Shown piece by piece: positions 10,795 to 21,635 of a stretch of DNA of 64,000 bases (its first letter is position 1; each line of letters opens with the position of its first letter). Location: contig JAJOZX010000998.1 of NCBI GenBank assembly GCA_023014485.1, forward strand, positions 482,501-546,500, written 5' to 3'. This DNA is from Bathynomus jamesi (Eukaryota > Arthropoda > Malacostraca > Isopoda > Cirolanidae). The translations under genes and the position numbers were made by a program. Under the pieces are notes generated by a model. The model did no database searches. It was not told the DNA's origin and saw nothing but the letters and a program-made list of their open reading frames with translations.

Positions 10795-11235
10795 CTCAGG
10801 GGACCATTCTGAGTTCATTCCCATCTTGAAACGGACATGTTATGTGCCTTGAAAAGTGGACGCTCAATTCTGCCAGTTGAGGTTTAAGTTTTGGTTTTTG
10901 GCTAAAATATAATAGTTACCCCTTTTTCTTTGATGTATTCAATCTGACGTGAAGACAGCGAGTCTTTTGCTTATATTGAGGTTCTAAATGTAGCAGGGCT
11001 AGGCTGCTTTAAACCCTAGATCCCTGTCCCAAAGCTGGATCCTGTCTGCTTTGCAGATAGCTGGTGAGGGAAGCTATATTTATGGGACCTCTTTGCGAGT
11101 GACCCGTTGCCCACGTCGGGCTAGCATCATGAAAAAGAAAAACTATGGTATTTGTCATTTACCATTACTTATTCGGACTATAGTGGATTTAATTATCCCA
11201 GAAGAGTTCCTTGTTCCATGCACGGTCTGTGTGTA
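10795..11235. other. No gene recognised
   Basis: Unique-looking sequence upstream of the truncation point of the L2-like copy. It contains no convincing ORF. GC content is somewhat higher around 10990-11130, where tRNA-like termini were looked for and not found. Confidence 0.4.
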
Positions 11236-11237
11236 GC

Positions 11238-11243
11238 ATATAT

Positions 11244-11278
<35 letters not shown>

Positions 11279-11279
11279 T
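11238..11279. repeat. (AT)n microsatellite
   Basis: Pure AT alternation with one phase break. Confidence 0.95.
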
Positions 11280-11743
11280 TGAAAAGCTAGGCTGCAACAC
11301 GAGTGTAAAGGTTCACTTCCTTTACTCGCGTTTGGAGTATTTGATCTATTATGTATCAATTAATTAATTATCAAAGATGAATTTACCTATTGTCTTTGTA
11401 TTTCTCATAATTTTGTACTCTCGGAAATTTAGTTGTTTGATATATCTGATTTATATTTTGTGAAAAATGCTGACGTGATACATAAAAATGGTTGTAAAAT
11501 TTGAAATCAGCATGGCAAAATTGTTTAAGATCACGTAATAGAAATAAAACTTTCGTACTTTGGTTTGAAATGCAGACTTGTGTTATACGTATATACAGTT
11601 GGAGCAATTGGAGCCATATTTACAGGAACCCATTTTGTAACATTCGCATATGGTCTATCGTTTAACCTTGTTTAACCTTGGTTTTGCTTCCGCCCGAATT
11701 GTTCATTCTAACGAAGGTCAAGTTTGTCACTCCAACTTAGGAG

Positions 11744-11744
<1 letters not shown>

Positions 11745-11782
<38 letters not shown>
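11745..11782. repeat. (AT)n microsatellite beside Penelope-like terminus
   Basis: Pure AT alternation about 50 bp upstream of the hammerhead motif. Short-repeat tracts are common at Penelope-like insertion sites. Confidence 0.95.
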
Positions 11783-11784
<2 letters not shown>

Positions 11785-11835
11785 CAAGGGACAAGGGCGT
11801 TCCTTGTCCCTGTCCTTGTCCCAAGGGAGTCCCTT

Positions 11836-11875
11836 GTCCCTGAAGATGTGAATTATATCACGAAAGCGCTTGGAC
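11836..11875 (+). ncRNA. Hammerhead ribozyme motif, Penelope-like type
   Basis: All conserved parts are in order. Stem I 5' strand GTCC is at 11836-11839, core CTGAAGA (consensus CUGANGA) at 11840-11846, and stem II GTG/CAC at 11848-11850 and 11859-11861 with an 8-nt AT loop. GAAA follows at 11862-11865, then the very short self-complementary stem III AGCGCT, T at the cleavage position (11871), and stem I 3' strand GGAC at 11872-11875. Short palindromic stem III is the known form of hammerheads in the terminal repeats of Penelope-like elements, where two copies may pair as a dimer. The sequence just downstream resembles that after the degenerate motif at 15.1 kb. Activity is not demonstrated, but no core base is lost. 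Confidence 0.78.
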
Positions 11876-11889
11876 TTCGTGTTATTTTC

Positions 11890-12295
11890 CGTTTCCCTGT
11901 GGTTCCTTGCTTATTAAAAAGATCACGTGCTGTTTGTGAATTGTTTGCAAATATATATATTTAGCACAAAGAAAAATTAATGAAAAAAATATTTATTTAA
12001 CCTATAAAAAATTGATTTGTCAATTACTTGATTGAAAAATTTTACCAAAAAGATTAATATATATTTTTCTCGGTAGAGTAACAAACAATTTTTCATAAAA
12101 AAAGATACGCAGATTTTTCTCTCCAACAAATATTTGTTTACTGTAGTAAATTATGAAAAACAAAATTCATTTTGTCATCGAAAAAAAATTTTGGGTACAT
12201 AAAAACGAAACAAGTTTTGTTTCACCGCTTTATTTTTGCTTGAGTTAAGAGGCACTTTTTTCTGCATACATATATGGAAATAATGCGCCATGAAC
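11890..12295. other. AT-rich, no gene seen
   Basis: Probably the remainder of the Penelope-like terminal region and flank. It has many A and T runs and no ORF of protein-like composition. Confidence 0.35.
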
Positions 12296-12299
12296 AGGA

Positions 12300-12420
12300 A
12301 CGCATTTTACATGTGGAAAATATTTCCCAGCGAGATTCGGGCCGAAACCTCTGCCTCAGGGTCCCTGACGCTGACCACTGAGCTATAACAGGACAAAAGT
12401 TAGCACAACCTGGCGCATAT
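12300..12420 (-). mobile_element. tRNA-derived SINE head
   Basis: The minus strand reads GTGCTAACTTTTGTCCT, then TATAGCTCAGTGGTCAGCGT (box A-like), then GGTTTCGGCCCGAATC (degenerate box B). The same leader GTGYTAACTTTTRTCCT precedes the tRNA-like head at 38.5 kb, so the two are copies of one SINE family. It does not fold as a complete tRNA gene. Confidence 0.65.
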
Positions 12421-12612
12421 TTCGTCACTCGAAGAGGGAAAAAAGGGAAAGAGAGTAATGGGTGCAAAAACGACGAGAGAGAAAACAAAAGGAAAGGGGA
12501 GGGATGGGAGAAAAGAGAGGAATGCCAAGAGTAGTGCCAGTGCCAGAGTGTCAGTACAAGTGCCAAAGGGCACTGCCAGTTATTTTAAGTAAGGTCGGAA
12601 AATATTTAAAAT

Positions 12613-13237
12613 TTATATGGTAAGGTATGCTAAGGATATTTTATGATCAAATTCATTTACAATTACACTATTATAATACCTATTCTTAGCCTTCCTAAGA
12701 CAATTATCTAGAAATGGAATAGGATAACATAATTTAGTACCAATATTCATGAGATTGCATGACTTAGAATCTAAAAATTCAGGATTGACAACTCTGAATG
12801 CTCTGGGAAACATAGAAGAGAAAATAGAAGATTTTATCGAGGGGTGATAGTTAGAATAAAAATGCACATAAGAGTTATTATTAGTAGGCCTGCGGAAAAC
12901 TTCACATTGAATTGATTCATGCATCTTCGAAATTTTAGAGCCAGAAAAGATAAGCATCCATCACTTTCTTTTTCAACAGTGAACTTAATAGATGAGACTA
13001 AATTGTTGAGCCTACCAAGGCCTGCCAAAGGCATAAAACATCATTTATATGCCGGTAGCAGTCAAGGTTAAAATTCACAATAGTGGGCAAAATTCTACTT
13101 TAAAAAAAATTCCACATATAAATTACCTAATACAGGTGAGAGGGGATTTCTCATCGCCAATCCAAACAACATAGCATAAAACTTATCTTCAAACTGAAAT
13201 TTACAATCTTTGACGCGGCCTGTCTTAAAATTAGAGG

Positions 13238-13268
<31 letters not shown>

Positions 13269-13420
13269 ATCACGAAAAAACGTAGGCCGATTGTCTGTCG
13301 TCTAAGCATTAGCTTTGCTGGAAATTTCCATCGAAGCGCAAAGGCGATAGGCAATTCTAGGCGTACTGTAGCGAAAAAGTAACTCAAGTCGTAGCTGGCA
13401 ATCATCTTGTGTGATTTACA
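12613..13420 (-). pseudogene. Penelope-like element reverse transcriptase, broken
   Basis: On the minus strand the pieces read FYAMLFGLAMRNPLSPV near 13190-13140, the motif preceding the catalytic region in Penelope RTs. Next come IKFTVEKESDGCLSFLALK (about 12990-12930) and VFRRPTNNNSYVHFYSNYHP (about 12900-12835). These are the Penelope-specific blocks that follow the catalytic palm. Several frameshifts and stops interrupt them and an (AC)n array breaks the upstream part. No GIY-YIG endonuclease is seen immediately downstream here. A separate C-terminal fragment of a Penelope-like protein lies at 16.2-16.4 kb. The copy is inactive. Confidence 0.7.
13238..13265 (+). repeat. (AC)n microsatellite
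   Basis: About 14 AC units inside the Penelope-like RT remains. Confidence 0.95.
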
Positions 13421-13629
13421 GTTGAAATTTAGAAACGAATGAACGAGAGAGCTAAACCTTCTGCAGCGTACACTCCACAAAGAAGCCCCTGAAGCTTATA
13501 AAGACAAAAGGGTCTCATCGAGCATTCGTTGCAGGAAGAGGCCATCTGGAACGCGACGTTTTCACATCTGTAAGAATTAAAGCCAGTATAAACACACAGA
13601 ATCCATATCTTCATGGAAAAACGCACAAA

Positions 13630-14229
13630 TCTGAGTGGATTTTTAAATTAATTAAATGTTAATTTTATATAAAGAAATAAACCTTTGAACGCTCTTATCT
13701 AAAAGACTTGTGGAAACTTAAAACTTAATCTGCAATAAGTTGCCACGATAAAGCAAAGCAAAAAAAAACAAATATTTGCATTATTTTACCCTGTTAACTT
13801 GTATAAAATCACTTTTTAAAAAATAATATATTGTTAACTAATAAGTAAATACTAAGACTGAATTATTAAATAATTAATTTTCTAACATGAAACAATTTTT
13901 TATTTGAACTTAAAAATTCTCATCGTAAAAAATGTTCCAGTGAAGGCCAACAAGAAAAATACAAATTAAAAAATTATAATTGCTTGTTAAAATGTAAAGT
14001 TTAAATGACTGAAATATAAATATAAACTCTTTTCAGAACTTTTATAAGGTCAAGTTTATAAATTTTAACGAAAACGATATTTGGACAACTGAAATATACT
14101 TTCTGTGACTGCCCATTAACCCAATGGTTGATACACAAACTTAAACCATACATAAGTTACTGTCATTTTGTTGAAACCACTTTTCATTACACTTAAGGAA
14201 ATTTGACATTAAATATAACGAACTAAGTC
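13630..14229. other. AT-rich, no gene seen
   Basis: No coding or repeat structure recognised apart from homopolymer runs. Confidence 0.4.
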
Positions 14230-14440
14230 TACAGGGTGGCCCATAAGTCCCAATCGGTTATAATTAAAACGAAAATCCATCTAGCGCATTTTATATAAGG
14301 AGAGAATATTTGTCGAGACGATTATATTTTGCATTTTGAATAATAAATAAATATTTCTAAACTTATTATAAACTTTTTACTTTGTTTGATTTTTGTGTAT
14401 TTTCATTTTAATTATAACCGATTAGGACTTATGGGCTTAT
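14230..14440. mobile_element. Tc1/mariner-type MITE
   Basis: Left end TACAGGGTGGCCCATAAGTC continues into a segment matching the reverse complement of the right end (AACCGATTAGGACTTATGGG). Inverted repeats span about 35 bp with a few mismatches. TA flanks both sides. The centre is AT-rich and non-coding. Confidence 0.75.
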
Positions 14441-14649
14441 AATTTTTTTTTGGTCACTTTGTCATTTGTGATTGAAGAGCAAATTTTGGCAGGACGAATT
14501 TGCACTTCATTTATGTCAAACTGTTTTATTACTATTCTATCTATGCCTTTTGAGAAAAATTCGGAATGCTGTTTTCGTTTAAGAACATTTATCACAAAGG
14601 TAGTGTGCCATTTTCTCCCCCAAAAAATTAGATTTTCCTAGTTTGGCAT

Positions 14650-15015
14650 AAAGTGAAAGTAGTTTTCAAACCAAAGTTCAAACTAAGTTCAGAAAGATAC
14701 TGAAAATGGACGAAATCGAAGAGTATGGGAAACTTTTTAAGAAAAAGTTATAATCTTCGTTGATTAACTGTTATGAAGTGTTATATTATTACATTACGTT
14801 ACGTCATTACTCATGGAAGAAAAGTGAATAATACTTAACTGAATCTTAAAAGCTTTTTTGCCATTTGATTTGTCCGTAGAATGGTAAGGAGCATTTCTCA
14901 GCCGAGGATCTATTTCTCAAAAGGGTCAGTAATGAAAAACTCTTAAAGAAAAACTTTCCTTCATTTCTCATCCAGTTCTCTGATGCCCTGAAACAAGATA
15001 TATACACACTATTAC
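14650..15015. other. No gene recognised
   Basis: AT-rich flank between the MITE and the (AT)n array. No structure is supported. Confidence 0.35.
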
Positions 15016-15017
15016 AC

Positions 15018-15019
15018 AG

Positions 15020-15096
<77 letters not shown>
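15018..15096. repeat. (AT)n microsatellite
   Basis: About 39 AT units with one phase break. A second, shorter array lies at 15219-15246. Confidence 0.95.
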
Positions 15097-15098
<2 letters not shown>

Positions 15099-15132
15099 TA
15101 AAACCACGAAGGGAAAAGAAACACAAAGTGGT

Positions 15133-15170
15133 GCTCAAGCGCTTTCGTCTAATGACATTCTCAGGAATAC
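15133..15170 (-). ncRNA. Degenerate hammerhead ribozyme motif
   Basis: On the minus strand: CTGAGAA (mutated from CUGANGA) at 15164-15158, stem II GTC/GAC around loop ATTA, GAAA at 15146-15143, GCGCTT and then GAGC. Stem I is only about 3 pairs. The base change in the core predicts loss of activity. The following sequence (TTTGTGTTTCTTTTCCCTTC on the minus strand) resembles that downstream of the 11.8-kb motif, supporting a shared Penelope-like terminal repeat. Confidence 0.6.
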
Positions 15171-15359
15171 TGAAGTAAAAGGAGAATTCAAGACAATATA
15201 TAGGTTACAAAATATATATACAGTATATATATATATATATATATATAGTAAGTATAGAAAAAAATTGTGGGAGGAGCAAACACATTTGTACGGAAAACTA
15301 ACAATTTTAGAACTTTGCCAGAAATTCAATATAAATTCAAATGGCTTGTTTGCAACCAA

Positions 15360-16010
15360 TTTTTTATAGTTATTGTCTGAATGATACATAGGTCACAAAA
15401 GAATAAATAAATGAAAATAAATATAAATTGGAAGCGAAAATAGATAAAAAAAAATTACAAACTGATGCCTAAATGATATATAGGTCACAACCGAAATACA
15501 TAAAGAAATAAATCCGCGGATAAAAACATAAAAAATTGTAAGCGGAGCTTACAAATTCAAGTTCAATTGGAAGGTTTACAATCAATTTAATAGATGATGC
15601 CAAAATTATATATGTCACAAAGAAATAAAATAAAGAAATAAACCTATAAAATAAATTGAACATAAATTATAAGAGAAACACAAATTTATAAGGGAAAAAA
15701 ATTACCAAAGGTTTTTATAGTTATTGTCTGAATCATACATAGGTCACAAAAGAATAAAAAAGTACAAATAAATATGAACTGGAAAACAAAATGATGCCTA
15801 AATGACATATAAAGACTAATAAGAATATATACGACATATATAAGACACGACATATATAAGCAATATATAAATATATATATATACATAAGGGAAAAAATTA
15901 CCAAAGGTTTTTAGTTATTGTCTGAATGACACATAGGTCACAAAAGAATAAAGAAATAAAAATAAATATAAATTGGAAAAAATTACAACTGATGCCTCAA
16001 TGATATATAT
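15360..16010. repeat. Imperfect tandem repeats in probable Penelope-like 3' region
   Basis: The block GTTATTGTCTGAATGATACA, then TAGGTCACAAAAGAATAAA, recurs at about 15367, 15718 and 15914. Weaker TGATGCCTAAATGATATAT versions occur at about 15463, 15785 and 15990. The blocks alternate with A/T-rich spacers. They lie between the C-terminal protein fragment and the degenerate ribozyme, all readable on the minus strand. Confidence 0.7.
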
Positions 16011-16019
16011 AAAAAAAAT

Positions 16020-16084
16020 ATAAGAAATACATACATATACACATATACACATATACACATATATACATATACATACACATACAT

Positions 16085-16126
<42 letters not shown>
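16020..16126. repeat. (ATACAC)n and (AT)n composite array
   Basis: ATACACAT units grade into pure AT alternation. Confidence 0.9.
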
Positions 16127-16132
<6 letters not shown>

Positions 16133-16229
16133 CGCATTCAACAATAAATTGAAAAATAAAATTGTAAGAAAAGCATGCAAATTTATAAGGAAAAACAGAT
16201 AAAACAAAAACAAAAATTTTTACAAAAGG

Positions 16230-16400
16230 TTTAGCAGCCTGCCCTTCAGGTTTAAATCCATTCTGAAGGAATTCAGAGCAACGGCATCGAGTTGAAACAG
16301 ACCTTTACTCATGTTAAAGTTATTTGTAAGTTGAATTATAGCCGACTCAAGAATATTTCTATTAACAATGTTGCTAGAGTGAAACAAAACTGAAGCACTT
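16230..16400 (-). pseudogene. Penelope-like protein C-terminal fragment
   Basis: The minus strand encodes SSNIVNRNILESAIIQL, NNFNMSKGLFQLDAVALNSF and ends near RLLNL. This resembles the extreme C-terminus of Penelope-like proteins, after the GIY-YIG nuclease (RRxxESxxI...NxSxG.F.LD). The fragment lies directly upstream of the tandem repeats and degenerate ribozyme on the same strand, as expected for the 3' part of one element. The call rests on motif memory, not alignment. Confidence 0.5.
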
Positions 16401-16665
16401 CACTTGCAGCGGATCTCGAAAACACAACAGGTGTCTCAGTTGATCCTTCTACTGTACGAAGGAACCTTAATTCAGTAGGTCTCAGATGTCCAATATTTGT
16501 GTTCCAAAGCACATTTTCTTCTCTTCTCTTTATTTCCATTCCTTAAAAGTGGCTTTTTTTGCTGCAACACGTCCTTTAAGACCTACTGAGTTAAGTTTCC
16601 TTCATACAGTAAAGGGATCAACTGAGACACCTATTGTTTTTTCGAGATCTGCTGCAAGTGTGAAG
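16392..16665. repeat. Inverted duplication of a Tc1 transposase segment
   Basis: About 90 bp at 16392-16487 is the reverse complement, with few mismatches, of 16578-16665 (shared core GGATCAACTGAGACACCT). The arms flank a spacer of about 90 bp. The arm outside the transposase frame encodes the same SVDP...RRxLNS segment on the opposite strand, so part of the gene was duplicated head to head. Confidence 0.8.
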
Positions 16666-16915
16666 TGCTGGATTTGCGTCTGTCTCGAAGGGAAGTAATC
16701 TTTAGATATTGTAGATCAGATGGAGAAAGCTTAGAGGGCCTCCCTGATCTAGGGCGATCAGCTGGGGTTCCATTTGATCTGTGACGAGCCAAGATTTTTT
16801 GTACACCAGTTTTGTAAACGCCTGTAGATTCACTTATTTTTCTTTGACTCAGTCCCTCAACATGCAAATGTATTATTTTATATGTAATCTCATCAGAAAT
16901 TGCACTTTTTTTCAT
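16480..16915 (-). pseudogene. Tc1-like transposase N-terminus, truncated
   Basis: The frame opens MKKSAISDEITYKIIHLHVE with a helix-turn-helix (GLSQRKISESTGVYKTGVQ), then RHRSNGTPADRPRSGRPSKL, the GRPR-type linker of Tc1/Tc3 transposases. After a one-base shift near 16645 it reads LEKTIGVSVDPFTV and KLNSVGLKGRVAAKK, the second DNA-binding helix region. It then runs out near a palindromic junction. No catalytic DDE domain follows. The start is the first ATG and matches the family's usual start. Confidence 0.75.
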
Positions 16916-16929
16916 TTCTTAAGCCTGTG

Positions 16930-17400
16930 AAAGAAAAAAAACAGCATGAATTACGATTATAGTGAGAAACGTTTTGGATAAATTTGTTTTGCAGAATTTA
17001 AGTGAATATGTCAATACTTTTAATTGTAAATATTGATATAACAATAGCTTAGGAGCATTTACTGCAGATCCATCAGTAATAGTTCGCTAGATCTTTAAAC
17101 ACATGCGTTATAAGTAATATAATGAATCAACCGTCAAGTCCAATTTATGCAGACTAGAGGGTCATCCAGCTTATACAACTTTATACACTTAAGTAATAAC
17201 TTAGTTATACGTTAATATTAACCAGAGGTTCTAGTTAATATGTATTTTAGTATGAAAACCAATTTTCATACAACAGATTATCTAAGTTATCAGATCGACA
17301 GTGGTCTCTGACTTTTGCACAGTACTGTATATATATATATAATTAAATAATAATATCGTTTATATATACAACCAAAAGAATTAAATAAAACACCATTACA
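16930..17400. other. No gene recognised
   Basis: AT-rich sequence with a short (AT)n tract near 17330. Nothing supports a gene. Confidence 0.35.
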
Positions 17401-18113
17401 GTACATCATTCTGTTTATTTAAGCGAATCATTGGAATGAATTTCATGAAATATATAGAAAATAACTATAGTCATACACAAACGAGGAATATATGCAATAA
17501 AAAACAATAATAGTATAAGAAATACAAAACGTTGGAATATAATCATCAAAATAATAGTACAGGAGAAATATATATATACACACACACAATTATATTAAGT
17601 AATTAAATATATTGAAAATAAATATACATCAAAATACATACACTTTATGTTCTACTGCGGTTAACTAAAACACTAAACTCGCAAGTAATCGAGTCCATAG
17701 TCACATCATTGTTCCTTTGCACTACGCAGTAAATACGATTTAACATTATTTCACCGATCAAGTTATAGGGATGCCTATACTCGATATAAATGGCCTTCAT
17801 ATCGTTCAATACTATTTTTGTGCCCACTTTACATTCGGTTGGCAAGTTATCTTTAAACGAATACAATCAAAAGCACGCACAAAGAGGTCATCGTTAGCCA
17901 CAACATCATTATTAAATGCAAGTTTATAAAAACTCCTTTCCAATCGAGGGTTTATTCTTAACGATACTCGCTTTTCAATCGTGAACTCTTCTTCACATTT
18001 CATAGCGGTAGTTGAAATAATCTTCTAAGTCGTAACGACAGTTTTCATTATATAAAGAAACATCCCTTCAGGGTGAACGGTGGGGATTTTCGCGAACTAA
18101 ACACATGGATCTT
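17340..18113 (-). pseudogene. Unrecognised repeated unit, copy 1 (protein-coding remains)
   Basis: The minus strand holds two overlapping frames: 18003-17812 (with EEFTIEKRVSLRINPRLERS) and 17866-17645 (with GTKIVLNDMKAIYIEYRHPY and GEIMLNRIYCVVQ). Together they cover roughly 130 residues and a single frameshift near 17855 separates them. Downstream comes a non-coding tail ending in AATAAACAGAATGATG and TTTAATTCTTTTGGTTG. The whole stretch matches the plus-strand copy at 27189-28008. I recognise no domain. The composition looks like real protein rather than noise. It could be an integrated virus gene, an unusual transposon gene or a host retrogene. Confidence 0.5.
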
Positions 18114-18173
18114 TTCGGTTTGGCGGACTTGATTAACCTTGTTTCTGTTTCGTGCGTTTGTCTCTCTTCACAC

Positions 18174-20400
18174 GGAGATCAAGCTGGTGGATTAGCCTCT
18201 AGGTCTGGCTTGGTGGAGGAGCGAGTTGCTTGTACTCTCCACCGTACATAGCCAGGTATACCCGGCTCATCTGGTACCGTCCTCAGCCAGGCATCTAGTC
18301 TTCTCTTAAAGACTTCAACTTTGACCCCTGTAACGTTTCTGAGGTCTTTTGGAGGCTGATTGAAGAGTCTTGGCCTCCTGTCAACCAAGCTATTTTCCTT
18401 CAGTGTTGAGGAGGTCCCTTGTCCGGCCTTTAATTTGGGAACACTACACATTCTGCCTTTCCTATTTTCAGTGTTGTTTGAATGGTAAGTGGGTTTAGTT
18501 TTAGGTTTGGTACCAGTTTTTCGATCATTTTCCATATGTAGATTATGGTGTCCCTCTCTCTTCTTCTTTCCAGGGAGTACAGAATTAGTTTACGTAGTCT
18601 TTTCCGGAAGTTGAGTTCTTTGCAGCCATCATTCTTGGCTGTGAAATGTTTTTGCGTTTCTTCTAGTTTAGTAGTTTCTTCCTGTTTATATGGGGATGTC
18701 AAAACTGAGCAGTATTCAAGTTTTAGTATAGCAGGGGATTCATTACTGTCCTGTTCCTTCTTTTGAACGTTCTTAGTATCTGTACCGCGACTCTTTTTGC
18801 TTTATTTATCGCTATCTGATTTTGTGCTTCGAATTTCGCATCATCGGTCATTATTACCCAGATCAATCGATTTCGTGCTTCTCTGAATTTCCTGTCTATC
18901 TGGAGCATAATATGCAGTCTGCTTAAGTTCCTCTTTTCTACCATATCTCAAGAGCTGAAATTTCTCAATGTTAAATGATATGTTGTTGTCTTCTGACCAT
19001 TTGTATATTTTGTTCGTGTCCCTCCTCTGCAATGACCACTTCATTTACAATGCTGATTTTTCTGCTGCTCTTTTATCGTCCGCAAAGGATGTTACTATAC
19101 TGTTGCTGTTTACTCCACTGTCTATGTCTGTTAGCATGATAATGAACAGGAGTGGGGCCAGTACTGACCCCTGTGGTACTGAACTGCGTACTTCCGATTC
19201 TGATGATGATATACCTTGAAATTTGACCACCTGTAGATGTTCTCTGAAGAAGTTGAAGATACATTTTCTCACTTTGCCTGTTATTCCCATATATTTCATT
19301 GTACCGTGATCACATTTGTCGAAAGCTTTAGCAAAATCTGTGTACATGACATCGTAGTTGTCATGGCCTTCCATTGCATCTAGGATAGTGTTGTAGTGTT
19401 CTATTAGTTGTGATAGGCATGATCTACCTGATCGGAATCCGTGCTGATTTTCGTTGAATCTTTCCAGTGTCTCCAAGAAATCATAAATTTTCTCTCTAAC
19501 TATTCTTTCAATTACTTTGGTGAGATGGGACGTCATTCTGGTCTATAGTTCTTTGCTTGAGATCTGTTCTCTCCTTTATATATAGGGGTAATGTTTGCTC
19601 TTTTCAAGATGCTCGGTATTTCCCCAGTGTCTAGGGATTTCCATATCCAGTATAAAGGTGTAACTATTTCATTTTTACAGTTTTTAATCAATAATGCGTT
19701 CCAATTGTCCGGACCTGCAGCCGAATGTAGTTTCATTTGTCCTAGCTCTCGCTACATCTTCTGTGGTAAAATCAAAGTCTGTTATACATTCTCCTTACAA
19801 TTTCTCTTCAAAGAATGCACCTATGTCAGGTATCGCTTTGTCACTTTTTGGGGTACTGAAATCTGATTCATACTGGCTCTCAATGTTTCAGATATTTCTT
19901 TTGGATTATCAGATAGTTCATTATTTCTCTTCCTTAACCCTTTAAGCCCTGAATTTTTTGTAGGGTTAAGTTATGAATGCTTGTATTTGAAACGTTAGCA
20001 ATTTGTACCTTCAGTCCTTAAAGGGTTAAGGGAGCAATAGCGGCGCGCGTTTTTGCTTTCCTTTCCGCATAGCTATAGAAGTATTTTGGATTTTCCTTTA
20101 TTACTTCTACCGCCTTTTCCTCTTCCCTCTCTGTATAGTCCTTAATCAGGCCTTGTATTTCTCTATCGATACCCTCCAGTTTTTCTTGTATTTCCCTATC
20201 GATACCCTCCAGTTTTTCTTGTATTACTTTCCTGGCATTATCTCCGCAGTTGCCAAACTTCGCCTCCACTCTCTTTCTTTTGCGGAATAGTCTTCTCTTT
20301 TGGCTCTCTAGCCAGCTACTCTTTCCTTTGGATGTGATTTCGTTCATATTTTTCTAATATTCTCAGCATTTTTTCTTCGAAGATTATTAGCACTTCTTCA
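18174..20400 (-). pseudogene. CR1-like non-LTR retrotransposon ORF2, broken
   Basis: In minus-strand order: a charged linker (20347-20018) with EKLEGIDREIQ repeated; RT start AAGPDNWNALLIKNC and ANITPIYKGENRSQAKNYRP (19736-19533); RT palm RFNENQHGFRSGRSCLSQL, VMYTDFAKAFDKCDHG, SSVPQGSVLAPLLF and SFADD (19536-19045); a thumb KWSEDNNISFNIEKFQLLRY (19044-18841); and the C-terminal PKDLRNVTGVKVEVFKRRLD and VPDEPGIPGYVR (18535-18179). Stops and shifts separate the blocks. FADD is the RT catalytic motif. The endonuclease is missing, so the copy is 5'-truncated. Confidence 0.82.
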
Positions 20401-20464
20401 GTTGCCTTATTCACTAAAACTGTTCTCCACTCTAATTGGGCCATGTGCGATCTGACTGCTTCCA

Positions 20465-20650
20465 AAGGACCTCAGAAACGTTACAGGGATCAAAGTTGAA
20501 GTCCTCAGGAGAAGACTAGATGCTCAGGACGGTTCCAGATTAGCCGGGTGTACCTGGCTATGTACGGTGGAGAGCACAAGCAACTCACTCCTCCACCAAG
20601 CCAGACCTAGAGGTGGGTCCAACAGCTTGATCTCCGTTTGAAGAGAGACT
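20465..20650 (+). pseudogene. CR1-like 3' end fragment, inverted relative to 18.2-20.4 kb
   Basis: The plus strand repeats the terminal 3' sequence of the preceding element (GACCTCAGAAACGTTACAGG onward to GAAGAGAGAC) in opposite orientation, with small deletions. It encodes the VPDEPG region with changes. Two 3' ends of one family therefore face each other across about 2.3 kb. Confidence 0.8.
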
Positions 20651-20654
20651 GTAT

Positions 20655-21130
20655 ATATATATCTTTTACACAAAACTCATTTAGCAAACCAGTTCATTTG
20701 AATTACATGTGAAATATGAGGTTCATGACAATGAATCTTACACCTTAAGTAATTTAGACTCCTAAAATCAGGTTTTACTGAATACTTACAACTAATTTCT
20801 TGTTAAAAAGAGCGTAAAATGTGTTATATCCATCTTGCATCTAAAATCAAGGACTAAAAAATTGCTTTTAGGTAGTTGATAAATATCGATAAACCAAAGT
20901 TTTTATTGCTTTTACGAAAGAAAATATAAAATAAACAAAATACATGTAAAAAGTGTGCTTAATAACGCTAAATGTTGTAGAGAAACGAAAACTCAACTAT
21001 GGTCGTCACATTACCTGTACACTGAAGATGATCTCCCAGCCAACTATTGACTATTACTATTTGAAAAATGTAAATGTTTTTGACTTTGCATCTTTGACGA
21101 TTTCGACACGTGTAAGTATTGAATAGATTC

Positions 21131-21185
<55 letters not shown>

Positions 21186-21635
21186 CTATATATATTCTAT
21201 TCATGGCCAGTGCCAGTGACGCTTCTCAGTTTTGTGCTCCGTCTTATTATCAAATTAACAGGGTTTAAAGTTAGTGAACCGGTATGTTACCTATACAATA
21301 AAATTTGTAAATGTGCCAAGATTACCCAGTTACAATCTTATTAGATGGCTCACAATACTTAATTAATAATAATACATATAATATATCGTCAAAATTTTCT
21401 AACGACATCCTGCACTACCTTCTTGGACCTATGAGGAGGGAGGTAAACAGTGACCTTGAAATAGCGGGCATACGAACGAATGAACGAACTAAACGAATAA
21501 ACGAGTGAATTTTAACTACATAAACGGTTCAAAAAATTTTCAAAAGTCCAGGGAAAGGCTCTGAAATCTTAAATGAAAGACCAAGCAAATAAATAGGTTT
21601 TATTACTTTAGATATATTTACAAACTTACACGCTT
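20655..21635. other. Non-coding stretch with (AT)n array
   Basis: No domain-bearing ORF is seen. A pure AT array lies at 21132-21182. A 65-codon frame at 21311-21508 has no recognisable features and ends in low-complexity RTNERTKRINE, so I do not call it a gene. Confidence 0.4.
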
